Source: Nocardioides aquaticus (GTDB taxonomy: Bacteria; Actinomycetota; Actinomycetes; Propionibacteriales; Nocardioidaceae). Taken from it: DNA of 64,000 bases. A program made the translations under genes and the position numbers. The stretch covers positions 4,340,001 through 4,404,000 of the forward strand of contig NZ_CP075371.1 of the NCBI RefSeq assembly GCF_018459925.1, read 5' to 3'. Below are positions 15,078-22,982 of this stretch, piece by piece. The notes below the pieces were generated by a model. It saw only the letters and a program-made list of their open reading frames with translations, was not told the DNA's origin and did not search any database. Each line of letters starts with the position of its first letter. The first letter of the stretch is position 1.

Positions 15078-16937
15078 ATGAGCCACTACCGCAGCAACCT
15101 GCGCGACATCGAGTTCAACCTCTTCGAGGTGCTCGGGCGCGGAGAGGTCCTCGGCACCGGCCCGTTCGGCGAGGTCGACACCGACACCGCCCGCGAGATC
15201 CTGTCCGAGGTCGACCGCCTCGCCCGCGAGGACCTCGCCGCGTCGTACGTCGACAGTGACCGCACCCCGCCGGTCTTCGACCCGGCCACCCACACCGCGC
15301 CGGTCCCGGCCTCGTTCGCGGCGAGCTACCACGCGTGGATGGACTCGGAGTACTGGCGCCTGCAGATCCCTGAGGCGCTCGGCGGCCAGCCGGCTCCCTC
15401 CAGCCTGGTCTGGGCGATGGGCGAGCTGATCCTCGGCGCCAACGCGCCGGTGTGGATGTACGCCGCCGGCCCGTCGTTCGCCTCGGTGGTCCACCGCAAC
15501 GGCAACGAGCGCGACCAGCGCATCGCGCAGTTCATGATCGACCGCCGCTGGGGCTCCACGATGGTGCTGACCGAGCCCGACGCCGGCTCCGACGTCGGCG
15601 CCGGACGCAGCAGGGCCACCCCCAACGAGGACGGCTCCTGGAACATCGAGGGCGTCAAGCGGTTCATCACCTCGGCCGAGTCCGACCTGCAGGAGAACAT
15701 CCTGCACCTGGTGCTCGCCCGCCCCGCGGGCGTCGAGGGTGTCGGCGGGCCGGGCACCAAGGGCCTCAGCCTCTTCCTGGTGCCGAAGATCCACTTCGAC
15801 CACGAGACCGGCGAGCTGACCGGCGAGCGCAACGGCGTCTACGTGACCAACGTCGAGCACAAGATGGGGATCAAGGTCTCCAACACCTGCGAGGTCACCT
15901 TCGGCGACCCGTCCGTCGGCGGCGGCGAGCCGGCGAGGGGCTGGCTGCTGGGCGAGGTGCACCAGGGCATCGCGCAGATGTTCCAGGTGATCGAGAACGC
16001 CCGGATGATGGTCGGCACCAAAGCCATCGCGACCCTGTCGACCGGCTACCTCAACGCGCTCGACTACGCCAGGACCCGCGTGCAGGGCGCCGACCTGGCC
16101 CGCGCCGCCGACAAGACCGCGCCGCGGGTCCCGATCACCCGGCACCCCGACGTGCGCCGCTCGCTGATGGTGCAGAAGTCCTTCGCCGAGGCGATGCGCG
16201 CACTGGTGCTCTACACCGCGACCTGGCAGGACGAGGTGATGCTGGCCGAGCACCGCGGCGAGGGCGCCGAGCTGGCCGCGGCCGTCAACGACCTCCTGCT
16301 GCCCATCGTCAAGGGGTACGGCTCGGAGCGGTCCTGGGTCCTGCTCGGGACCGAGTCGCTGCAGACCTTCGGCGGCTCCGGCTTCCTGCAGGAGTACCCG
16401 ATCGAGCAGTACGTCCGGGACGCCAAGATCGACACCCTGTACGAGGGCACCACCGCCATCCAGGGCCAGGACTTCTTCTTCCGCAAGATCGTCAAGGACC
16501 AGGGCCGGGCCCTGGGCCACCTGACGCACGAGATCGAGGCCTTCCTGACCAGCGAGGCCGGCAACGGGCGGCTCAAGAACGAGCGCGCCCTGCTGGCCAC
16601 CGCGCTCGAGGACGCCCACGCGATCGTCGGCCACATGATCGAGGACCTGATGGCCTCCGCCGAGGACGCGTCGAGCATCTACAAGGTGGGCCTCAACACC
16701 AGCCGCCTGCTGATGGTGCTCGGCGACGTCGTCTGCGCCTGGCTGCTGCTGCGCCAGGCCGACGTCGCGCTGCAGAAGCTCGGCGGCGACCCGGGCCGGG
16801 ACACGGCCTTCTACGAGGGCAAGGTCGCGGCCGCGCAGTTCTTCTGCCAGTACAACCTGCCCAAGGTGAGCGCCGAGCGCGCCATCGCCGAGGCCACCGA
16901 CTCCTCGGTCATGGACCTGGACGAGGCAGCGTTCTGA
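15078..16937 (+). CDS. Acyl-CoA dehydrogenase (long form, FadE type)
   Basis: The protein has 619 residues, about 200 longer than classic acyl-CoA dehydrogenases. This suits the subfamily with an extra C-terminal helical domain. It should oxidise acyl-CoA to trans-2-enoyl-CoA with [19 protein letters not shown] is the flavin/substrate motif, [11 protein letters not shown] follows, and [20 protein letters not shown] near residue 460 carries the YEGT catalytic-base region. [16 protein letters not shown] is in the C-terminal helical bundle. The start [20 protein letters not shown] is characteristic of this subfamily and is preceded by AAGGAG. It appears to be a single-gene unit ending in the hairpin at 16962. 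Chain-length preference cannot be read from sequence. Confidence 0.93.
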   Translation: MSHYRSNLRDIEFNLFEVLGRGEVLGTGPFGEVDTDTAREILSEVDRLAREDLAASYVDSDRTPPVFDPATHTAPVPASFAASYHAWMDSEYWRLQIPEALGGQPAPSSLVWAMGELILGANAPVWMYAAGPSFASVVHRNGNERDQRIAQFMIDRRWGSTMVLTEPDAGSDVGAGRSRATPNEDGSWNIEGVKRFITSAESDLQENILHLVLARPAGVEGVGGPGTKGLSLFLVPKIHFDHETGELTGERNGVYVTNVEHKMGIKVSNTCEVTFGDPSVGGGEPARGWLLGEVHQGIAQMFQVIENARMMVGTKAIATLSTGYLNALDYARTRVQGADLARAADKTAPRVPITRHPDVRRSLMVQKSFAEAMRALVLYTATWQDEVMLAEHRGEGAELAAAVNDLLLPIVKGYGSERSWVLLGTESLQTFGGSGFLQEYPIEQYVRDAKIDTLYEGTTAIQGQDFFFRKIVKDQGRALGHLTHEIEAFLTSEAGNGRLKNERALLATALEDAHAIVGHMIEDLMASAEDASSIYKVGLNTSRLLMVLGDVVCAWLLLRQADVALQKLGGDPGRDTAFYEGKVAAAQFFCQYNLPKVSAERAIAEATDSSVMDLDEAAF

Positions 16938-16961
16938 GCGGCCACCGGAGCACCACCCCTG

Positions 16962-16996
16962 CGGCCTGCTGCGCGGCGGTCCCGCGCGGCAGGCCG
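16962..16996 (+). terminator. Hairpin after acyl-CoA dehydrogenase
   Basis: CGGCCTGC (16962-16969) pairs with GCAGGCCG (16989-16996), and GCGCG/CGCGC pairing extends the stem inward. It lies 25 bases after the acyl-CoA dehydrogenase stop and 12 bases before the next gene. No T-tract is present. Confidence 0.55.
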
Positions 16997-17008
16997 TAGG
17001 GTCCCGGC

Positions 17009-17209
17009 ATGGGACTTGGAGCAGGTGTCCTGCTGATGTTCGTCGGCGCCGTCCTCGCGCTGGACGCGATCGCGATGCCGCAGGCCGTGACCGACGTCGT
17101 GCGCACCGACGTCGTGGGGTGGATCTGCCTGGCGATGGGCGCGCTGGCGATCGTGCTCGGCGTGGTCACCAGCCGCCAGTCGCACCGGCAGCACCCGAAC
17201 CGGCACTGA
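17009..17209 (+). CDS. Small two-TM membrane protein (66 aa)
   Basis: The 66-residue protein starts MGLGAGVLLMFVGAVLALDA, giving one membrane span. A second span is VVGWICLAMGALAIVLGVVT, followed by a basic His/Arg-rich tail (SRQSHRQHPNRH). Layout and size recall the small DUF6458-type membrane proteins of actinobacteria, but I am not certain of the family. It overlaps the 3' end of the convergent LysR gene by 44 bases. Function is unknown. Confidence 0.65.
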   Translation: MGLGAGVLLMFVGAVLALDAIAMPQAVTDVVRTDVVGWICLAMGALAIVLGVVTSRQSHRQHPNRH

Positions 17210-18110
17210 GCCCGCCACCGACCCCGCCCGCGGGCCGCATCCCGGCGCGGGCGGCCCGGCGTACGGCGTCGCTCAACCGGTCCAGGGCCGGGGTGTCGAG
17301 CCGCCACCGCTGCCAGTGCAGCGCCACGTCGACCGGGTCCGGCCCGAGGTCGACCACCTCGTCCGCCTCCCGCATCGGGGCCAGCTGCGGCTCCGGCAGC
17401 AACCCCCAGCCGAGGCCGAGCCTGACCGCCTCGGCGAAGTCGGCCGAGGTCGGCACCCGGTGGACCACCGGGGGCTCGGGCAGGCCGCGGGCCCGCAGGA
17501 CGGCGTGCTGCAGGTCGTCCTGCTCGTTGTAGACCACCATCGGGAGGCCGGCGGGGGCGTCCGGCGCCGGACCGTCCGGGAGCAGCGAGCGTGCCGCGAC
17601 GGCGTGGTAGCGCAGCGCACCGAGCGGCTCGCTCGAGCAGCCCTGCACGGCCCCCGGCTCCGAGGTCACCGCGCCCAGCGCGTCGCCGCGGCGCAGCAGG
17701 TCCGCCGAGTACGCCTGGTCCTCCACGTGCAGCCGCAGCGCGACGACCGAGCCGTCCGGTGCGGGCCGGGCCAGCTCGGCCAGCACCCCCCGGAACCAGG
17801 TGGCCAGCGCGTCGGCGCTGACGGCGACGGTCAGGACTACCGGGCCGGCCCCCGCGCCGGCCAGGACCTCCGCGGCCTCCGCGCGCAGCAGCGCCGTCTG
17901 CCGGGCCAGCCGGACCAGCGCCTCGCCCGCGACGGTCGGGCGGCAGGGCGCCGTGCGCCGGACCAGCACCTGCCCGGCGGCCTGCTCGAGCGAGCGGATC
18001 CGCTGGCTCACCGCCGACGGCGTGACGTGCAGGTGGCGGGCCGCGGCCTCGAACGTGCCGTGGTCGACGATGGCGGCCAGGGCGGCGAGCTGGGCGGGGG
18101 CGGGGTCCAC
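17166..18110 (-). CDS. lysG: LysR-family regulator of the ArgP/LysG (IciA) type
   Basis: The protein has 314 residues. The N-terminal winged helix is LAALAAIVDHGTFEAAARHL with recognition helix HVTPSAVSQRIRSLEQAAGQ, a close match to the IciA/ArgP/LysG subfamily. A periplasmic-binding-like effector domain follows, including VAVSADALATWFRGVL. LysG senses cytosolic lysine or arginine and activates the exporter LysE. The LysE-family gene lies immediately divergent at 18191 and the dyad 18115-18139 lies between them, which supports that assignment. Confidence 0.92.
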   Translation of the reverse strand: MDPAPAQLAALAAIVDHGTFEAAARHLHVTPSAVSQRIRSLEQAAGQVLVRRTAPCRPTVAGEALVRLARQTALLRAEAAEVLAGAGAGPVVLTVAVSADALATWFRGVLAELARPAPDGSVVALRLHVEDQAYSADLLRRGDALGAVTSEPGAVQGCSSEPLGALRYHAVAARSLLPDGPAPDAPAGLPMVVYNEQDDLQHAVLRARGLPEPPVVHRVPTSADFAEAVRLGLGWGLLPEPQLAPMREADEVVDLGPDPVDVALHWQRWRLDTPALDRLSDAVRRAARAGMRPAGGVGGGLSAGSGAAGATGGW

Positions 18111-18114
18111 CCAC

Positions 18115-18139
18115 CGATCATAAGCACGACTGATGATCG
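18115..18139 (+). promoter_or_regulatory. Dyad operator in the LysG-LysE intergenic region
   Basis: CGATCAT (18115-18121) and ATGATCG (18133-18139) form a perfect inverted repeat with an 11-base spacer. It sits 5 bases upstream of the regulator's start and about 52 upstream of the exporter's. LysR-type regulators bind dyads of the T-N11-A kind in exactly this position. Confidence 0.7.
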
Positions 18140-18190
18140 TGAAGATTGTTTCGCTGGCCTGAACGCACGGGCGCGCCTAGCGTCGGTCGT

Positions 18191-18835
18191 GTGCTCGCCT
18201 CCCTCCTCGCCCCGGCCACCGCGGCGGCCACCGCGACCCTCACCGGCCTGGTCACCGGCCTGGCCCTGATCGTGGCGATCGGTGCGCAGAACGCCTTCGT
18301 CCTGCGTCAGGGACTGGCCCGCGCCCACGTCGGGGCGGTGGTCGCGATCTGCCTGGCCTCGGACGCCGTGCTGATCATGGCCGGGGTGGCCGGCGTCGGC
18401 GCCCTGGTCCAGCAGGCCGGCTGGCTGCTCGAGGTCGTGCGGTGGGGCGGGGTGGCGTTCCTGGCCGTCTTCGGCCTGCTCTCGCTGCGGCGCGCGGCCC
18501 GCCCGGACGTGCTCCGGGCGGCGGAGTCCGGCGCGGGGACCCGCCGCAGGGCCGTGCTGACCGCGCTGGCCCTGACCTGGCTCAACCCGCACGTCTACCT
18601 CGACACCGTGCTGTTCCTCGGCTCGGTGGCCACCACCCAGGGGCCCGACGAGCGGTGGTGGTTCGGGCTGGGCGCGGTGCTCGGCAGCGCGGTGTGGTTC
18701 CTCGGGCTGGGCTACGGCGCGCACCGCGCCCACCGCCTGCTGTCCCGACCGCGCTCCTGGCAGGTCCTCGACGCCCTGATCGGGGTGGTGATGCTGCTGC
18801 TGGCCGTGACCCTGGCCCGGACCGACCTAGGCTGA
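18191..18835 (+). CDS. lysE: LysE/ArgO-family amino-acid exporter
   Basis: The protein has 214 residues from the GTG at 18191, with about six membrane spans. The family signature is ALIVAIGAQNAFVLRQGL, and LTWLNPHVYLDTVLFLGSVA is the second hallmark with the Asn-Pro of TM4. LysE exports lysine and arginine, ArgO arginine; substrate here is inferred. I preferred 18191 to the ATG at 18146 because the latter lies in the regulatory region. It is followed 4 bases later by an SDR gene, suggesting co-transcription. Confidence 0.92.
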   Translation: MLASLLAPATAAATATLTGLVTGLALIVAIGAQNAFVLRQGLARAHVGAVVAICLASDAVLIMAGVAGVGALVQQAGWLLEVVRWGGVAFLAVFGLLSLRRAARPDVLRAAESGAGTRRRAVLTALALTWLNPHVYLDTVLFLGSVATTQGPDERWWFGLGAVLGSAVWFLGLGYGAHRAHRLLSRPRSWQVLDALIGVVMLLLAVTLARTDLG

Positions 18836-18839
18836 GCCG

Positions 18840-19796
18840 ATGAGCTCCGCCGCCCTCACCCCCTGGTCCCTCACCGACGTGCCCGACCAGGCCGGGCGTA
18901 CGGCCGTGGTCACCGGGCCCAGCCTCGGCGGCCTGGGCCACCACACCGCGCTCGAGCTGGCCCGACGCGGCGCGCGCGTGGTCCTGGCCGGGCGCAACCC
19001 CGAGAAGCTCGGGGCCACCGCAGACGCGATCACCGCCGAGCTGGGGGGCGACCAGCCCGCCCCCGAGCAGCTGGTCGTCGACCTCTCCGACCTGACCTCG
19101 GTCCGCGCGGCCGCGCGCAGGGCCGCCGACCTGGGCCCGCTGCACCTGCTGGTCAACAATGCGGGCGTGATGGGCACCCCGGAGCGCCGCACCCCGGACG
19201 GGCTCGAGCTGCAGATGGCCACCAACCACTTCGGGCCCTTCCTGCTGACCGGCCTCCTGCTGCCGCAGCTGGTCGCGGCGGAGGACGCCCGGGTGGTCAC
19301 GGTCTCCTCCCTGATGCACCGACGCGCCCGGTCGGCGCCGCTCGGCGACCCCCGCCAGCAGGGTCGCTACCGGAAGTGGCAGGCCTACGCGCAGTCCAAG
19401 CTCGCGAACCTGCTGTTCACCTTCGAGCTGGAGCGACGCCTCCGCGAGGCGGGGCTCCCGGTGGCCGCCACGGCCGCGCACCCCGGCTTCGCCGGCACGC
19501 ACCTCGCCGCGAACGGGCAGTTCGGCGGGGCCGCCGACGGGCTGACCGGGCGGGCCTCGTCGGTGTACGACGCCGCCGTCCGCGCGGTCGCCCAGCCGGT
19601 CGCCGTCGGCGCGTGGCCGACCCTGATGGCCGCCACCGCCGACCTCCCGGGCGGCACGTACTGCGGCCCGGACGGGCCCGGCCAGATGCGCGGACGGCCG
19701 CAGGTCGTCACCGCCAGCGCCGCCGCCCAGGACGCGGGGGCGCAGCGGGCGCTGTGGGTGCTCAGCGAGCGGACCGTGGGGCTGACCTGGCCATGA
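18840..19796 (+). CDS. SDR-family oxidoreductase (RDH/WWOX-like)
   Basis: The protein has 318 residues. Its N-terminal nucleotide motif is TGPSLGGLGHHTALELARRG (TGxxxGxG type), followed by VVLAGRN. LLVNNAGVM is the NNAG motif, the catalytic Ser is in VVTVSSLMHRR, and YAQSKLANLLF carries the YxxxK pair. HPGFAGTHLA follows. The pattern resembles SDRs related to retinol dehydrogenase and protochlorophyllide reductase; the substrate is unknown. It starts 4 bases after the LysE stop and overlaps the end of the convergent GrpB gene by 35 bases. Confidence 0.9.
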   Translation: MSSAALTPWSLTDVPDQAGRTAVVTGPSLGGLGHHTALELARRGARVVLAGRNPEKLGATADAITAELGGDQPAPEQLVVDLSDLTSVRAAARRAADLGPLHLLVNNAGVMGTPERRTPDGLELQMATNHFGPFLLTGLLLPQLVAAEDARVVTVSSLMHRRARSAPLGDPRQQGRYRKWQAYAQSKLANLLFTFELERRLREAGLPVAATAAHPGFAGTHLAANGQFGGAADGLTGRASSVYDAAVRAVAQPVAVGAWPTLMAATADLPGGTYCGPDGPGQMRGRPQVVTASAAAQDAGAQRALWVLSERTVGLTWP

Positions 19797-20328
19797 TCTC
19801 CGCGACGACGTCGCTCTTGGCGTCGGAGTAGGCGTTCATGTCGGCCCAGTCCTGCGCGACGAGCCGGCGCTTCGTGCGCTCGTAGAGCACCCGGTCCTCC
19901 TCCGAGGACCGCAGCCGGTCCCGGAACCGGACCTTGTCCTGGGCCTCGTCGTCCCCGACCTCGTGCACGTGCACGTGGACGTCGAGCGCGGGCGTGCGGA
20001 CCAGCCGGTGGCCCGGCTCGCGGACCCGCAGCAGGTAGCCCGCCTCCAGGAGCGGGACCAGGTAGTCCTCCTCCGCCGTGATGTCCTCCACCGTCACCAG
20101 GACGTCGAGGATCGGCTTCGCGGCCAGCCCGGGCACCGACGTCGAACCGACGTGCTCCACCGCGACCGCGTGCGCGCCGACGGCGGCCCGGATCCGCGCC
20201 TCGTGCTCGGCGTAGCGGTCCGGCCAGGTGGGGTCGGGCTCCTCCAGGACGAGCTCGCGCCTCTCGACGCCGCCGACCAGGTCGACGGTGGTGACGTCGG
20301 GGCGGCGGGGCGTACGGGAGGTGCTCAC
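19762..20328 (-). CDS. GrpB-family (UPF0157) protein, nucleotidyltransferase fold
   Basis: The protein has 188 residues from the GTG at 20328 (VSTSRTPRRPDV). The family core is clear: VEHVGSTSVPGLAAKPILD (the GS-x9-D nucleotidyltransferase-like motif), then DVLVTVEDI, DVHVHVHEVGDDEA and RFRDRLRSSEEDRVLYERTK. GrpB proteins share the fold of minimal nucleotidyltransferases and some are fused to kinases such as CoaE; their biochemical role is poorly defined. The longer frame from 20382 has no visible homology and I did not use it. Confidence 0.9.
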   Translation of the reverse strand: MSTSRTPRRPDVTTVDLVGGVERRELVLEEPDPTWPDRYAEHEARIRAAVGAHAVAVEHVGSTSVPGLAAKPILDVLVTVEDITAEEDYLVPLLEAGYLLRVREPGHRLVRTPALDVHVHVHEVGDDEAQDKVRFRDRLRSSEEDRVLYERTKRRLVAQDWADMNAYSDAKSDVVAEIMARSAPRSAR

Positions 20329-20415
20329 CGCACAATGGTCTCCCGCGGTACGTCCGTGTGTCGACACGCCGACGACGCCCACACGAACGTGCCGTTCGGC
20401 GGGGGCCCGCCGCGC

Positions 20416-22044
20416 TCAGTCCTCCGCGAGGGTCGGGAAGCGGTCGACCACGCGCACCAGCCCGCCCGCGGTGGCGACCGTGGCAGCGGCGTCCGCGCCG
20501 AGCAGCACCCCGCCGCGGCGTCCGGCGTACGCCGGCCCGGTGCCGGCGCGGGCGGCGAACCGCAACTCACCGGTCCGGGCGTCGAGGCCGGTGAGGTACC
20601 ACGCGTCGACGCCCCACCAGCTCGGACGCACGGCCCAGGCGTGCACCAGGCCGCTGACCGGGGAGACGGCCGGCCGCACCGAGGGCGACACCACGTCGGA
20701 GGTCCAGGTCGTGCGACACCGCCCGTCGACGAGGTCGACCCTCGCCAGGCCGCCCGCGGGGGCGCGGCCCAGCAGCGTGCTGCGCGGGCCGGTCCAGCCG
20801 GCGGCGTTGGCCACGACCACCCCGGCGCGGTCGACCGGCAGCGGGTCGGCCTCCACGGCGCTGGCCTCGTCGTCGAAGAGCGCGGTCTGGCAGACCAGCG
20901 ACCCGTCCACGGCCCGCACCAGGCGCAGCTGCACCCGGGGGTCGGCGTTGTCGGTCAGCGCGAGCAGCGGCCCCGAGGCGTCGGTCCCGTCGAGCAGGAC
21001 CGGGGCGGTGCCGCCGCCGCGGCTGACCTGGCCGGTCCGCACCCCCGTCCCGGCGTCGTAGACCGACCGCCACCGCACCTCCAGCCGCCCGGCCGGGTCG
21101 CGCCCGACGGCGGCGAGCACCTGGGTGGTGACCACGTAGGCGGTGCCGTCCACGGCGGTCACCGGGTTGGCGACCGTCCCGGGCAGCCGGAGCGAGGCGA
21201 CGCCGTCCGCGGGGTCGACCACCCCGACCCTGCCGGCCGACCCGGCCCACCACAGCCCGGTGGCGTCGGGGGCCACGGCGACCAGGCACTCCCCCTCGGC
21301 CAGCTCCCCGCGCAGGTCGGTCGAGCCGGCCAGGGTCAGGTCGGGCTCCCCGGCGGCGTCGGTGGTGGCCAGCACGTCGAGCGCGCCGGCCGCCGTGCCC
21401 ACGACGACCTGGTCGCCGGTGACCGCCAGCGCTCGTCCGCACCGGGCCGGCGCACCCGACGGCGCCGGTGGCAGCTCGCGGGAGACCAGCGGCCGCAGGG
21501 TCCCCGGGTCGAGCACCCGCAGCACGCGGGTCCCGCCGCCAGGTTCGTCGTCCTCGCCGCCCTCGGCGCAGACCGCGACCAGCCACCCCGTGGGCAGCGC
21601 GGCCAGCTCGCCGCAGTCGGCACCGCCGAACCAGGCCCCGTCCACCTCCGGGGAGTCCCCCAGCGGGCCGGGCGGCCCCGGCGCGAGAGCCGGCAGCGGG
21701 TCGGCCACCGCGGCCCGACCGAGGTACGACGGGGTCACCCAGGTGCCGGTGGACGGCGGCAGGGGCAGCCGCCCGGCCGGCGCGAGCACGAGGACCGCCG
21801 CGAGGGCGCCGACGACGACCACCGCGCCCAGGGCGACCTGCCACCAGGCCAGGGCACGCGGGCGCAGCCAGGCACGCACGCGCGGGCCGACCCGCGGCAG
21901 CACCAGCAGGAGCACGCCCAGCAGCAGGCCGACCGGGCCGAGCACCCGGACCAGCAGCAGCCAGGCCGCCAGCGCGGCGGTGACGGCCAGGACGCGCCCG
22001 ACCGCGGCGACCCCGTCCGGTCCCGGGACCCCCGGCAGCCTCAC
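20416..22044 (-). CDS. Membrane-anchored beta-propeller (PQQ-like) protein
   Basis: The protein has 542 residues from the GTG at 22044. It opens with three or so hydrophobic spans (VLAVTAALAAWLLLVRVLGP, VGLLLGVLLLVLPRV and VALGAVVVVGALAAVLVLAP). An extracellular domain of about 420 residues follows, with repeated strands of the PQQ/WD-like propeller type (GTAYVVTTQVLAAV, GLDARTGELRFAARAG, GGVLLGADAAATVATAGG). Extracytoplasmic Cys residues (ADCGEL, VAVCAEG, CQTALF, DGRCRTTW) could form disulfides. Its GTG overlaps the crotonase TGA by 4 bases, so the two are translated together. Function is unknown. Confidence 0.78.
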   Translation of the reverse strand: MRLPGVPGPDGVAAVGRVLAVTAALAAWLLLVRVLGPVGLLLGVLLLVLPRVGPRVRAWLRPRALAWWQVALGAVVVVGALAAVLVLAPAGRLPLPPSTGTWVTPSYLGRAAVADPLPALAPGPPGPLGDSPEVDGAWFGGADCGELAALPTGWLVAVCAEGGEDDEPGGGTRVLRVLDPGTLRPLVSRELPPAPSGAPARCGRALAVTGDQVVVGTAAGALDVLATTDAAGEPDLTLAGSTDLRGELAEGECLVAVAPDATGLWWAGSAGRVGVVDPADGVASLRLPGTVANPVTAVDGTAYVVTTQVLAAVGRDPAGRLEVRWRSVYDAGTGVRTGQVSRGGGTAPVLLDGTDASGPLLALTDNADPRVQLRLVRAVDGSLVCQTALFDDEASAVEADPLPVDRAGVVVANAAGWTGPRSTLLGRAPAGGLARVDLVDGRCRTTWTSDVVSPSVRPAVSPVSGLVHAWAVRPSWWGVDAWYLTGLDARTGELRFAARAGTGPAYAGRRGGVLLGADAAATVATAGGLVRVVDRFPTLAED

Positions 22045-22847
22045 CGCCCGCGGGGGCCGAAGACCGGCGCGACCCTGGCCAGCGCGGCCTCCCGGGCGAC
22101 CTTGGTGTTGCGCGCCCCGAGCAGGAACGCCTGCTCGACGCGCTCCCGGGCGAAGGTACGCCGGGGACTGGCCGACCACGTGGAGTCGAAGAGGCGCTTG
22201 GTGGCGGCGAGCTGGTCCGGCGAGCGCTGGACCAGGCGGGCCGCGAGCTCGTGCGCCGCGGCGACGGGGTCGCCGTCCAGCTCGCTGACCAGACCCAGGT
22301 CGAGGGCCTGCTTGCCGCTGACCACCTCCGCGGTCATCGTCAGCCGCTTGGCGGTGTCGATGCCGACCAGCTGGGACAGGCTGGCGATGCCGCTCATGTC
22401 CGGCACGATCCCCCACTTGCCCTCCAGCACCGACCACGACGAGTCGGGCGTGGCGATGCGGAAGTCCGCAGCCAGGGCGATCTGCAGGCCGCCGCCCAGG
22501 CAGTGGCCGTGCACCGCGGCGACGACCGGGACCGGCAGCCTGCGCCAGGCCCAGCAGGCCTCCTGGAAGGTGTTGGTGCCGCGCCACGGCCTCGGGACGA
22601 AGGCGCGGGCGATGCCGACGGGGTGCCGCATCACCGAGCCGAAGTCGAGGCCGGCGCAGAAGGCGTCCCCCTCGCCGGAGAGGACCACGGCGCGCAGGTG
22701 CCGGTCGCGGCGCAGCCGCCGGGCGGTGGCGACGAGCTCGTCGAGGATCGGCAGGGTCAGCGCGTTCAGCTTGTCCGGCCGCGCGAGCCGGACGTGGGCG
22801 ACACCGTCCTCGACCGCGCAGGAGACGTGGACGGCGGGGCTCGGCAT
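22041..22847 (-). CDS. Crotonase-fold enoyl-CoA hydratase/isomerase
   Basis: The protein has 268 residues. Oxyanion-hole segments are DAFCAGLDFGSV and HGHCLGGGLQIALAADFRIA. The active-site region is SVLEGKWGIVPDMSGIASLS: a Glu is present near the usual first catalytic position, and PDMSG has Asp rather than the Gly of PGAGGTQ-type hydratases. This recalls dienoyl-CoA isomerase-like members. It should act on an acyl-CoA in the cytoplasm, possibly in beta-oxidation with the acyl-CoA dehydrogenase at 15078; specificity is unresolved. It is coupled to the propeller gene by a 4-base overlap, an unusual pairing. Confidence 0.9.
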   Translation of the reverse strand: MPSPAVHVSCAVEDGVAHVRLARPDKLNALTLPILDELVATARRLRRDRHLRAVVLSGEGDAFCAGLDFGSVMRHPVGIARAFVPRPWRGTNTFQEACWAWRRLPVPVVAAVHGHCLGGGLQIALAADFRIATPDSSWSVLEGKWGIVPDMSGIASLSQLVGIDTAKRLTMTAEVVSGKQALDLGLVSELDGDPVAAAHELAARLVQRSPDQLAATKRLFDSTWSASPRRTFARERVEQAFLLGARNTKVAREAALARVAPVFGPRGR

Positions 22848-22982
22848 GGGGGCAGCCTAGGAGGTGGCGGCCCCGTCCGCGCACGTCCGCCCGACCCGGA
22901 CGGAGACACCCGCTCCACTAGAGTGGGGACGCGAGCCGGGCTCGCTGCCCCCTGACCTCCCCCGCCCGTCGAGAGGCCGAGT

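Noticed and set aside
20416..22884. 822-codon frame as one protein
   Set aside because: Its first half is a shadow of the crotonase gene; the GTG at 22044 has the correct overlap and the membrane segments.
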